Position numbers and translations under genes: made by a program. Under the pieces are notes generated by a model, which was not told the origin of the DNA, made no database searches, and worked only from the letters and a program-made list of their open reading frames with translations. DNA of 60,976 nt from Nitrososphaerales archaeon (GTDB lineage Archaea > Thermoproteota > Nitrososphaeria > Nitrososphaerales > Gagatemarchaeaceae). The DNA lies in assembly GCA_014874415.1 (NCBI GenBank), contig JACWAI010000051.1, positions 1 to 60,976 on the forward strand. Reading direction: 5' to 3'. Below are positions 41,588 to 50,700 of the stretch, piece by piece (positions within the stretch are counted from its first letter, which is position 1; each line of letters starts with the position of its first letter).

Positions 41588-41854
41588 TTAAAGCCCTTCA
41601 GTCGTGCTCGGTGGAAGTTCGTAGCCAGCCTCGGCTTCGTAGGCTGCGGCCTTCTCGTCCAGCACTGCCTTTTCCGTCCGGAGCGACTCCACTTCACTCT
41701 CAAGAGTCGCGACGGTCTTCCCCAGCTCATATGCAGCCACTTTCTCCTTGAGGGAGGCAATGCCAGAAAGCAGGTCGGCCTTCTCAGCTTCGAGAGACCT
41801 GATCTTCTCCTCGAGCTCTGTCCTTCGGTCAGCGAATTGGGTTACCGCTTCCAA
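41588..41854 (-). CDS. Small coiled-coil protein
   Basis: The 88 residues are almost entirely a heptad-like coiled coil (RRTELEEKIRSLEAEKADLL and similar repeats), ending with a short non-coiled tail. There are no cysteines and no membrane segment. It converges with the zinc-ribbon coiled-coil gene. The two could interact, but that is only suggested by position and composition. Confidence 0.6.
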   Translation of the reverse strand: MEAVTQFADRRTELEEKIRSLEAEKADLLSGIASLKEKVAAYELGKTVATLESEVESLRTEKAVLDEKAAAYEAEAGYELPPSTTEGL

Positions 41855-41960
41855 TGGGAACCGAACTCAGACCCGCTTTGGACTTTATTCTCCAGATTAA
41901 CTAAAAACAATTGATAAGGCGGTTAAAGGGATTCAATCTCTGTCCATCGCCCAACTCGCA

Positions 41961-42359
41961 GTGTTTATGAGGCGTTGGAATTCGGTCTTCGTCGTGAACA
42001 GGGGCTTGTGGGTTTGGCCTCCCGACCCCAAGGGCCAAAGAAGGACCCTCCGCAAGGTCGCGGATTCGGACCGCCTCATGAGAGCCCTCGCTGGCATAGG
42101 GAAGAGCAAGGACGGCCTGAGCAACCCCGAACTCGACGAGTTGCTGAACGACAACTCCAATTGGATGACGCTGTGGCCGGTCAGACAACTGCTTTCTCTG
42201 GGCTTCATCGAATACAAGGTAGACTTTTTCGGCGGGCCGGCAAAGTACCAACTGAGCGAGCTCGGGAGGAACGCGCTGGCAACAATCACGGGCCAGTCAG
42301 CCCAGCCTAAGGCCCCTGTATCTCCACCTCAAACGCAGGTTGCGGCACCCAAAGCCTGA
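41961..42359 (+). CDS. Winged-helix-like protein
   Basis: The protein contains a compact helical and wing region (LMRALAGIGKSKDGLSNPELDELLNDNSNWMTLWPVRQLLSLGFIEYKVDFFGGPAKYQLSELGR), typical of a winged helix, and ends in a proline/alanine/glutamine-rich tail. The GTG at 41961 or ATG at 41967 is the start. A regulator is likely; its targets are unknown. It lies head to tail against the ABC exporter genes on the other strand. Confidence 0.65.
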   Translation: MFMRRWNSVFVVNRGLWVWPPDPKGQRRTLRKVADSDRLMRALAGIGKSKDGLSNPELDELLNDNSNWMTLWPVRQLLSLGFIEYKVDFFGGPAKYQLSELGRNALATITGQSAQPKAPVSPPQTQVAAPKA

Positions 42360-42363
42360 CTGA

Positions 42364-43137
42364 TCAGATTCTGCCTGACTCTCTGAGCCTGGTGAAGACG
42401 TGCCTGTATGAGATAACACCCACCACGAGCAACACGAATGAAGTCAGGAACAGGGCCGGGAAGTTGAACACAGGGTCTGAGGGGGTCCCGTAGACCACGG
42501 TCCTGAGGGCCTCTGCTCCCTGGCTCAGTGGGTTGTACTCGACGAAGGTCAGCAGGTATGAAGGGAAGAACTTGCTCACTACTTGGAGCGGATATGCGAT
42601 GGTGCTCAGGCTGACGAGCGCCGTCTGAATGCCATCTGCGAACACCCAGTACCTCTCTCCCGCCTTCGAAAAGAGGTTCAACACGGCGGCTATTCCCGCA
42701 AGTCCCATCGACAGGACGAACATGTATGGAATCAAGACAAGGGTGTTCAGGGCGACGAGCGATGGGAGGAAGGCTGCGGCTATCACAGTAAGGATCCCGG
42801 CGTAGATGACTCCTCCGAAGCCCGCCGACAGCAAGTGGGCCAGGACCAAGCCATTCAAACTCACAGGGAGGGTGAGGTAGTACTGCGAGACCCCCTCCGT
42901 GAGACCCAGGTGGACCCTCCTGCCGACGTCGAACGAAGCGAAAAAGAGTCCGGTCACAATCACCCCCGGTGCGAAGAACTCGAAATAATTGAACGCCATC
43001 ATCCCGTTATACACCAGGCCGACTACCAGCATGTCGGTTACGTTCAACCCGATTAGCGTCGCAAGCAACCACTTCGTCCTGAAGAAATAGGACAGGTCAA
43101 CGCGGGCGATCTGGAGCATCTTGTCGGTCTGGCTCAC
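42364..43137 (-). CDS. ABC-2 type transporter permease (second)
   Basis: A 257-residue protein with six predicted membrane segments and the ABC-2 pattern, including a SFDVGRRVHLGLTEGVSQYYLTLPVS cytoplasmic loop near the first helices. It overlaps the upstream permease gene by 4 bases. With the second permease and the ATPase it forms an exporter, probably for a lipid, glycan or drug-like molecule. The substrate cannot be inferred. Confidence 0.85.
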   Translation of the reverse strand: MSQTDKMLQIARVDLSYFFRTKWLLATLIGLNVTDMLVVGLVYNGMMAFNYFEFFAPGVIVTGLFFASFDVGRRVHLGLTEGVSQYYLTLPVSLNGLVLAHLLSAGFGGVIYAGILTVIAAAFLPSLVALNTLVLIPYMFVLSMGLAGIAAVLNLFSKAGERYWVFADGIQTALVSLSTIAYPLQVVSKFFPSYLLTFVEYNPLSQGAEALRTVVYGTPSDPVFNFPALFLTSFVLLVVGVISYRHVFTRLRESGRI

Positions 43138-43892
43138 GACGACTTCACACCCTCCAACGCGCGGGGAACCAGGGCCATTCCCAACGTCATCGTCGATACT
43201 CCGACGGCAGCTACGACTACGACTGACAGCTCAGGGTTGAGCAGAGAGGGCACATCAAAGTTCAATGCGTTTCTGAGCAGGTCGGCCCCATAGGTAAGGG
43301 GGTTGAAGCGCGAGACAGTACCATAGGAAATCGGCATGGACGACAGAGGGTAGAGGACGGTGCTGAACCTGATGAGTACGGCGCTCATACCAGCAACTAT
43401 GGCACTGTAGATATCGAAGGACTTGAAAGCGACGAAGGAGAGCGAGATCATCATCCCCATGATTCCGACGCTCATGCCCAGGAGGACCAACAACGAAGTA
43501 AGCAGACTCGTGAAGGGCATCCCCACGATTAGCAGGACCAAGACCAGGGGCGGGCCGATTCTGATTACGTTGACTACAATACCGAGGAGGACCTGCTCAA
43601 GGAAGAGCTCTCCCCTGGTGAAGGGCAGAGACAACAAGTACCTGAGCCGACCTTCATGGGCCCCCTCGACGAACCTCCTCCCTGCCCAGGTGCTGATGTT
43701 GAACGTCATTATAATGAGAAGGCCCGTACCGTAGTAGAAGTAATAGTTGTTGAGAGTGACGACAAGCCTGGACACAAGTTGCCCGTAGACGAAGTACTGA
43801 AACGCAAAGAAGACCCAATGGTAGACCGTCCATGGAACGGAGTCAAAGGTCTCCCTGACGTCGAACCTCAGCAGAGAAAGCATCTCACGCAT
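43134..43892 (-). CDS. ABC-2 type transporter permease (first)
   Basis: A 252-residue six-helix permease homologous in layout to the gene after it. The loop RRFVEGAHEGRLRYLLSLPFTRGELFLEQ is the typical coupling region of ABC-2 permeases. It overlaps the ATPase gene by 8 bases and the second permease by 4, so the three are coupled. A heterodimeric membrane domain is likely. Confidence 0.87.
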   Translation of the reverse strand: MREMLSLLRFDVRETFDSVPWTVYHWVFFAFQYFVYGQLVSRLVVTLNNYYFYYGTGLLIIMTFNISTWAGRRFVEGAHEGRLRYLLSLPFTRGELFLEQVLLGIVVNVIRIGPPLVLVLLIVGMPFTSLLTSLLVLLGMSVGIMGMMISLSFVAFKSFDIYSAIVAGMSAVLIRFSTVLYPLSSMPISYGTVSRFNPLTYGADLLRNALNFDVPSLLNPELSVVVVAAVGVSTMTLGMALVPRALEGVKSS

Positions 43893-44847
43893 CTGTTCGC
43901 TTCACTCCCACGTCCCCAGTGTAATGGAGGAAGACATCATCCAGAGAAGGCTCCGACACCCTGATCGACGTCACCTTTGCTTGCAGGGTTTGAACCAATA
44001 CCATCATCTGAGGCAGCCAGTCTTCCGAACGGTTCACGAAGGCCTTCAGCGCCGTCTCGGACTCCTGGACAACACGGACCGTACCTGGGACAGTCCCGAT
44101 CCCACTCAGCACTTCGGCTGACGCCGGATTCGAGAACTCGACCTCGACCACGTCTCCACCGCTTATGCTGTCCTTGAGCGTCCTGAGGTTCTCGGTGACG
44201 ACTTCCTTCCCGTCCCGCATGATGCTGATTCTGTCAGCGAGGTACTCCGCCTCTCTCACCTCGTTGGTCGCGACGATGATTGTGGACCCGGCGTCTCTGA
44301 GGCCTTTGATCCTGTCCCAGATCATCCTCTTCCCCTCGAGGTCAACCATGGCAGTCGGCTCGTCGAAGACCGCGACAGCAGGCCTGTGCACGAAGAGCTT
44401 CGCGACCTCGAGTCTCTTCCCCTGGCCTCCGGAAAGCTCCATGAACCTCTTGTTCCTCGAGGGCCACAGGTCGAAGGCCTTCAGCGTCTCGTCGACTACC
44501 TTCTCCTTCTCGTCCCCTCTCAGACCATAGACACCAGCGTGGAAGGAAAGTATGTGGTACGGCTTGTGTCTCCAGAACCCCCTTGGTTCCTGGAATGATA
44601 TCCCGACCGTTTCTCTCACCTTCAGAGACTGTTTGACTACGTCGTAACCCATCACAGTGGCGGTCCCCCGCGTTGGCTTCAGGACCGTGGCCAACAGGTG
44701 CAAGAGGGTCGTCTTGCCCGAACCATTGGGACCCAAGAGCACTAGAATCTCTCCCTTCTTCACCTTCAGGTTCAGATCGTCGAGGGCGTTGGTGCTGCCA
44801 TAGGATTTTGTGAGGCCGAACGTTTCTACAGCGATATCCAAGAGCAT
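43885..44847 (-). CDS. ABC transporter ATP-binding protein
   Basis: The ATPase has Walker A GPNGSGKTT, Q-loop SFQEPRGFW, signature LSGGQGKRLEVAKL, Walker B VAVFDEPTAM and a C-terminal extension of about 100 residues common in ABC-2 exporters. The switch histidine position reads VATNEVREAE, with asparagine instead of histidine, which may lower turnover. The first gene of a three-gene exporter operon. A TTATTAAC element lies upstream near 44884. Confidence 0.9.
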   Translation of the reverse strand: MLLDIAVETFGLTKSYGSTNALDDLNLKVKKGEILVLLGPNGSGKTTLLHLLATVLKPTRGTATVMGYDVVKQSLKVRETVGISFQEPRGFWRHKPYHILSFHAGVYGLRGDEKEKVVDETLKAFDLWPSRNKRFMELSGGQGKRLEVAKLFVHRPAVAVFDEPTAMVDLEGKRMIWDRIKGLRDAGSTIIVATNEVREAEYLADRISIMRDGKEVVTENLRTLKDSISGGDVVEVEFSNPASAEVLSGIGTVPGTVRVVQESETALKAFVNRSEDWLPQMMVLVQTLQAKVTSIRVSEPSLDDVFLHYTGDVGVKRTDA

Positions 44848-45040
44848 CTCTTCCGAGATCGAGGCGGTTCCTCTTTCCGGCGTTAATAACTAATACCAAT
44901 CATCAGCCGAGACCACATGTAGGTTCCGGAGACCTGATGCGAAAGGCACTGGCCCTGACTCACGTGGTTCTCTGCGTCGCCGGGACTACAGCACAATAAA
45001 TTGGGTTGAAAACGACACGGTTCTGACCAGGAACGTCAAT

Positions 45041-45991
45041 CTAACCGGGTTCTTTCGCTAAGACCGTCAAGAACTCCTCAAGCCCGAGATACGCTTCGGA
45101 ACCAGCCCCGCATTTTTCAAAGGCGGAATACACAGCTTCAGTCTCGGCATAGTAGGGGGATTTCGGTTTGAGCCTTTCAACATACTCCGACTTCAACCAG
45201 GGCTTCACTGACAAGTAGGCGGCAGTGTCCACTACGGTGTGGAAGACCCCCGGATTGATTCCTCTTGTTTGAAGTTTGCTCTGCAAACCATTAACAGCAA
45301 ACGCAGTCTCCGAAAGTTCGTGGCTGAGCAGCTTTTTTTCAATCTCGAAGTCAGAAACTGGACCTATCAGAATCTTGTCGATATAGGACGCACCACCGTA
45401 GAGACAATCGACAAGGTGAACATCAATGTGCTTTGGGTCCCATTCTGCCTCCGAGATTCTCTTGACCCGCAAAAGGACATCTTCGCCGCTTGCTTTCCAT
45501 GCATCTTCGAACTGTGATTTGTATTTCGTCAAACTGGCTTCGATAGCAGGCCACATCTCGCCATAGCCTTTCCAACTCTCTTCGAGGATTGCCGACCAGA
45601 TGTTCGACAGGCGTCCCAATCCATGACGGATTCTGTTTTCGGAGGAGCCACCGGCGCCGCTACCGTCAATAAGTGAAAGGCCCACGAAATCCCAGTCGGC
45701 CCAGCCCAACTGGAGTAGGTTGGAGAACAGATTAGCAAGCGCCTGCTGTCTCAGATTCGAATGTTTTTCTCTGTATTTGGCGTTATTGAAGGCAGACCCC
45801 TCAGAGCGGTACGACTCCGGAAACAGGCAGATTGTGTGACAGAAGAGATTCAGACCTCTGTCAACGTGGAATCTGAATTCGGTCACGAGCTGGGTTCGGA
45901 GTATCCTGTCTAAAAGCTCGGTGCACAAGAGACGGGCTAGCCTTTGTTTGATTTGTGCGCGAACTGAATACAACAAACGCTTTGAGACCAA
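45041..45991 (-). CDS. Unknown protein directly after tRNA-Leu
   Basis: I do not recognise this 316-residue protein. It is mostly helical. A segment LLSHELSETAFAVNGL followed by HTVVDTAAYLSV recalls metalloprotease helices, but the HExxH histidine is missing (HELSE). Base and codon use are AT-richer than in the neighbours. It starts with TTG only 7 bases past the tRNA-Leu 3' end on the same strand. This position and composition suggest an acquired gene; no integrase is nearby. Confidence 0.5.
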   Translation of the reverse strand: MVSKRLLYSVRAQIKQRLARLLCTELLDRILRTQLVTEFRFHVDRGLNLFCHTICLFPESYRSEGSAFNNAKYREKHSNLRQQALANLFSNLLQLGWADWDFVGLSLIDGSGAGGSSENRIRHGLGRLSNIWSAILEESWKGYGEMWPAIEASLTKYKSQFEDAWKASGEDVLLRVKRISEAEWDPKHIDVHLVDCLYGGASYIDKILIGPVSDFEIEKKLLSHELSETAFAVNGLQSKLQTRGINPGVFHTVVDTAAYLSVKPWLKSEYVERLKPKSPYYAETEAVYSAFEKCGAGSEAYLGLEEFLTVLAKEPG

Positions 45992-45998
45992 TAAAATG

Positions 45999-46083
45999 TG
46001 CGGGGGGTGGGATTCGAACCCACGAACCCCTAAGGGATGAGGTCCTGAGCCTCACGCCGTTGACCAGGCTGGGCGACCCCCGC
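45999..46083 (-). tRNA. tRNA-Leu (CAG)
   Basis: The acceptor GCGGGGG pairs with CCCCCGC, and the discriminator is A. The anticodon arm is TGAGG-CTCAGGA-CCTCA (anticodon CAG), with a variable arm CCCTTAGGGG and T arm GTGGG-TTCGAAT-CCCAC. The gene is 85 bases with no intron and no encoded CCA. A TTATTAAC box lies about 30 bases upstream (near 46112). Confidence 0.95.
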
Positions 46084-46229
46084 GTTGTTCGCCGAGCCGA
46101 TTGTTTGGGTTAATAATGTTGTGAGAGACGCCGCAGTTACAGCAACACTTTCGCCAATCTCTCCAGCACAGACTCATTCCAAAGGAGTCCGACATTAAAT
46201 TCCAGTTGGAATTTTCTGCTCTCATCACG

Positions 46230-47168
46230 ATGACCAGACTACACTATCCACATGATCAACGCGAAAGCGGCAAGGAGCGTTTCGTTTACTCCTGTTCCAG
46301 CTGCAGTTGCGTCCTTCAAGTCCGACGCGACCTGGGGCTGATTAGTGAGACGATCGATTCGCCAAACAGCAGGTGCGTCGGCTGCGGCCGCACACTCGAG
46401 GGGAACGTCGAATGCAGATTAACCACCGTACCTGATGAGTGGTCCGAACTCTACAAGAGCGTCCCAAAGGCGACCGAGAGGAAGACCCCCGACTTCCGTC
46501 CCGCCTCGTCCTATCCTCACTTCTCTCTCGGTTTCCCCAGTCTGGATTCGCTTTTCAGGCCATTCTCCCCCGGCTACACGGTCGTGGTCAGCGGTGGCGA
46601 AACCTCTATCATCGCTGAGCTCGCTACATTCAGGGCACAGCTCCCACTCGAGATGGGGGGCCTCGACTCTACCGTGCTCTTCATCGACGGCGGCAACCGC
46701 TCCGACCCGTACCTCTTCTCCTCGTTCGCGCGTCAACGCGGGATCAAGCCGAACACCGCGATGAGAAGGGTAGCCACGTGCAGGGTCTTCACCATGCACC
46801 AGCTCGCAGACCTAGTCTCAAGACACGTCGTTTCAGCCGTGGACGACTATGCGGCACGGCTAGTGGTCATCTCCGACCTCCTCGGCACCTTCAACGAACC
46901 CGAGCTCGACGACAGGGAGGCGAGAAGGCTCCTCAGCGCCATCGAGCAGGCAATCGGGCTTGTGAAGAAGAACGCCTTGGTGCTTGTGACTCTGGTCTCG
47001 CCGAACAAATACGACGACACGGTCACATCTTGGGCCGACACCTCGGTCAGTCTTACCTCGACCGGCGGCAAGGTGCGCGCCGAGCTGCTCAAGCACCCGA
47101 GCAAGCCTCCGGCCGTCTCCAGCTTCAATCCGGGCCAGCTCCTCAGACAGGTGAAGGTGGTTCGCTGA
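46230..47168 (+). CDS. Zinc-ribbon RecA-like protein without Walker A, first gene of the PolB cassette
   Basis: An N-terminal zinc ribbon (CSSCSC ... CVGCGR) is followed by a RecA/RadA-like core: HFSLGFPSLDSLFRPFSPGYTVVVSGGETSII, FIDGGNRSDPY, LVVISDLLGTF and LVLVTLVSP. The P-loop is SGGETSI, lacking GKT, so ATPase activity is unlikely. I choose the ATG at 46230 because ATTAAATT near 46196 is about 34 bases away. It overlaps the next gene (TGATG), the start of a tightly packed operon ending in the PolB gene and an unknown gene. Confidence 0.7.
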   Translation: MTRLHYPHDQRESGKERFVYSCSSCSCVLQVRRDLGLISETIDSPNSRCVGCGRTLEGNVECRLTTVPDEWSELYKSVPKATERKTPDFRPASSYPHFSLGFPSLDSLFRPFSPGYTVVVSGGETSIIAELATFRAQLPLEMGGLDSTVLFIDGGNRSDPYLFSSFARQRGIKPNTAMRRVATCRVFTMHQLADLVSRHVVSAVDDYAARLVVISDLLGTFNEPELDDREARRLLSAIEQAIGLVKKNALVLVTLVSPNKYDDTVTSWADTSVSLTSTGGKVRAELLKHPSKPPAVSSFNPGQLLRQVKVVR

Positions 47169-47437
47169 TGGGGAGGACTATACCCTCGTTCAGAATCGCG
47201 GAAGCCCAAGAAATCGCAGAGTGGAAGGCCTTCAGGAACGCCCTCCCCAAGAGAGACAGACTCATCTTTGACGAGATGCTGAGCACGGCCAGGCTTTACA
47301 CGTCGGCCTCCTCGTCTGCGGCGAGGACCTCGAGGTTCGAGGGGATGGCGATGGCCCTGATCTTCCATCACCAGAGGCTGCTGACGCGTGCCATGGGGGC
47401 CCTCACAGAGACAAGGCATGCGGAGGGTGAAAAATGA
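47168..47437 (+). CDS. Small helical protein A of the PolB cassette
   Basis: An 89-residue, probably all-helical protein. The pattern EIAEWKAFRNALPKRDRLIFDEM is shared with the next gene (E..W..F..AL...DR.LF.EM), so the two are tandem paralogues. The ATG at 47168 overlaps the preceding stop, and its stop overlaps the next start by 4 bases. There are no cysteines or membrane segments. Role unknown; an adaptor or scaffold for the neighbouring RecA-like and polymerase proteins is suggested by context. Confidence 0.65.
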   Translation: MGRTIPSFRIAEAQEIAEWKAFRNALPKRDRLIFDEMLSTARLYTSASSSAARTSRFEGMAMALIFHHQRLLTRAMGALTETRHAEGEK

Positions 47438-47700
47438 CCCTTTCCGACTCCGAAATCATCGAAGAGCTGGAGAGCTGGGAACGCTTCTCCGGAGCCCTCA
47501 GGGCTGAGGACAGGGAGCTGTTCAAGGAGATGTTCAGGCTCTGCTACGAATACTTCCCTGCCATGCAGGCGCGCCAATCGCCCTTCCCGAGCGAAGCGCT
47601 CTTCATGAGCCTCCTCTTGATGCAGCACAAGACGATCGTCTGGCTGGCGGCCGAAGTCGAGAAGCTGAAAGGGGAGAAGGGTGAGGGGCTGGATTCTTGA
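47434..47700 (+). CDS. Small helical protein B of the PolB cassette
   Basis: An 88-residue helical protein, paralogous to the preceding one: ELESWERFSGALRAEDRELFKEM aligns residue for residue with its start, and the C-terminal half has a similar hydrophobic pattern. It overlaps the polymerase gene by 20 bases. Two related small proteins side by side point to a heterodimer. Function unknown. Confidence 0.65.
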   Translation: MTLSDSEIIEELESWERFSGALRAEDRELFKEMFRLCYEYFPAMQARQSPFPSEALFMSLLLMQHKTIVWLAAEVEKLKGEKGEGLDS

Positions 47701-50700
47701 CCTCTACCCGGACGCACCGGGGAAGATGGTCGTCTGGCTCAAACAGGAAAGCGGCCAAGCAGTTAGGTTGGTCGACCACTGGTCGCCCTCCGTATTCATA
47801 GCCACCGACGGCAGGTCCGACCTCAGAATCCCGCTGGACATACTCGGCCCCGAGTTCGCATGGACAAGAGCCGTCCAGAAGTACGAAAGGGTGACCGACG
47901 CCAGCAAATCCGAAGTCGTCGAGGCGAAGCTCAAAGACGCGAAGAGAGCCCAGCAGGTCGCAGGCAGGATGGAGAGACTCGGCCCGTTCGGGACCTTCAG
48001 GCTCTATAACGTGGACATCCCCCCCAACCAGAGTTACCTCTACGAGCACGACCTCTTCCCGCTTGCTTACTGCGAAGTGACACAGACCGGAGCCAAGCTC
48101 GAGTGGGAGCTGAAGGACAGCGTATGGGAATACGACTACGTCCTGCCAAAGACCAGGAGAGCCGAACTCGACGTCACGATAGCGAAACAGGGAAAACTAG
48201 CACGCTTCACCGACAAGATCAAGGAAATCACACTAAAGATTGACGGCGACAAGATTGGAATCGACGGCGGAAGCGAGGCTGACAAGATACTCGAACTGGT
48301 CCGCACTGTAAAGGAAGCCGACCCTGACTTCATCATCACAAACGACGGCGACACTTTCCTGTTCCCATACATGGCCAAGCGCGCCCAGGCCAACGGCGTA
48401 GCCGACAGGCTGACCCTTGACAGGGATAGGACTCTATTGAGAATCCCCGAGAAGAAAGGGACGTCGTACTTCAGTTACGGAAGAATCCACTACAAGCCGT
48501 CGGCGGTGAAGCTCTACGGCAGGGTGCACATCGACACCAACACGTCCTTCGCTTACTCGGAGGCAGGGTTCGAGGGGCTCTTCGAGCTTAGCAGAGTCTG
48601 CAGGATGCCGCTTCAGACCTCCAGCAGGGCAAGCATAGGCAAAGCGCTCTCGAGCCTGCAGTTCTACCACGCCTCGAAGACCGACCTGCTGGTCCCTTGG
48701 AAACCCACACTCGTGGAGCACTTCAAAGACAGGAACGAGTTGCTCATAGCCGACAGGGGGGGTTTCATCTTCGAACCGAAGATGGGACTTCATGAGGGAA
48801 TCGGCGAACTAGACTTCAATTCGCTTTACCCGAGCATCATGTTAAGGAAGAACATCTCCGCAGAAACGGTAAGATGCCCCTGCTGCCCAGACTCGAAGAA
48901 CAGGGTCCCTGAGCTCGACTGGAACGTCTGCGAGAGGAGGACGGGCATCGTCCCCCGAGCAATCGAAATCGTGGTCAAGAAGAGGCTCGGATACAAGGAA
49001 CTGAAGAAGAACGCCAAAGGCGCAGACTACGACAGGTACAAAGAAAGACAGGCCGTCCTGAAATGGATCGGAGTAACATGCCTTCCTAGGGAATCGCCGG
49101 TCTTTGTCAAGCAGGCCGACGCCGCCGGGTTCGTCGGAATCGGTGATTTTGTAGACAGTCTGGTGGGCGAAAGGACGGGCGTGATAGAGTGTCCGCCCGG
49201 CGTATTCGTCGCAGGGTTGGGACCGGATTACAAAGCAAAGTACAGCAAGGTGGCCAACCTGATCAAGAAGCCGAACAACCAGAAGCTGCTGTCCGTAGAG
49301 ATGGAAGACGGCAGGAAGATTGTTACCACTCCTGACCACCCGTTCTTTGCACTCCGAGAAGGAGAATTGAACGTGGTTGCCGCCGAAGAGCTGAAAGTAG
49401 GGGAAGCCATACCCGCGGCAAGGAGGATTCCACCGAGCACCAACGCGATCAAAGAAATAGACCTGGTCGAGCAACTTGGAAGGTCGCTCAGCACCGAAGA
49501 GCAACTGTTATGGAGGGTCTCGGGGGAATGCATCAAGGAGGAAAGCCGGGAGAAGAAGCTGAGCCTCCTCAAGGCAGCAACTTCGGAGGGGTACACCTAC
49601 CAGGCCGTCACTTCATGGACCAAGAGCGGGATTATACCACTCAGATTCCTGAGTCTGCTCAACATTGCCCCCGAGTCCCGTCGGGCGCTGAGGATAGGCG
49701 TCGGGAGAAGGCTTGGAGGAAGGATTGCATGGCTCCCCGCTATGATCAAGGTCGACGAGAGGCTCGGCTTCTTCCTGGGCTTGTATGTAGCAGACGGAAC
49801 CGCCACCGACACATACATCAGGCTTGACATAGCGTCCTCAGAACCCGAACTGCTGAAGACCGCCAGAAGGTTAGTACAATCAATCCTGGGAATCTCGCCG
49901 CGCATCTACAAAGAGAGAAAGGCCAGGATGCACGTCGTCCAAGTAAACAACGCCAGCCTTGTCAAAGTCTTGGAGAAGGTCCTCGGCCTACCCGGTTCTG
50001 CAGAGAAGGGGAAGCTGAAGGTCCCAGACGTCATATTCAACTGCAGAGAACGGGCTGCCCACAGGTTCCTTGCTGGGCTGGTGGCTGGCGACGGACACGT
50101 CAGCAAGCAACGGAAATTCGTTGACGTCGCGACGGCATCAAAGGAGTTCCAGAACCAAATCGGGTTCCTGGCGGCCAGGTTGGGGCTGGCTTTCCGGTTG
50201 GCAACCAGCCGTGAGAACGGCCACCCTCTCTACACCATCAATTTCGTGGGGCCTGAGACGCTAGGGAGCATCGCGAGCTGGGAATACTCGAAAGAAAACC
50301 AGAGAACGGCGATTCAATCTTGGTCCAAAGAGTCTCCAGACACCTGCGATCATGCCAGATACATGAGGCTCCCGGCCGCCGAATCAAGCCTATTCACACT
50401 GGCCAAGGCCACCAGAACCTCTTCAGAGCCGCACGTGAACGAAGAGGCTCGCACATGCCCCACGCAGGTAAAGAAGAAAATCGAACGAATGCGTTCTAGG
50501 ACGCTGAGCGAAGAGCAGAATGAGCAGACGGTGAAAATCGAAAGGCTCCTCAACAGCGACTTGGGATTCGTCAGGATACTGAGAATCGAAAGACTGGATT
50601 CCCGCCCTGAGTATGTCTACTGTTTCCAACTGGCCGAGAGCGAAGTTCCAGGGTTCTTCACCGGCGAGGGACTGGTCTTCACCCACAACTGCTTCGGCTA

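Noticed and set aside
44890-45040. Possible C/D box small RNA (TGATGCG ... CTGA) downstream of the unknown gene
   Set aside because: The C box does not match the consensus and no second C'/D' pair or kink-turn partner is visible.
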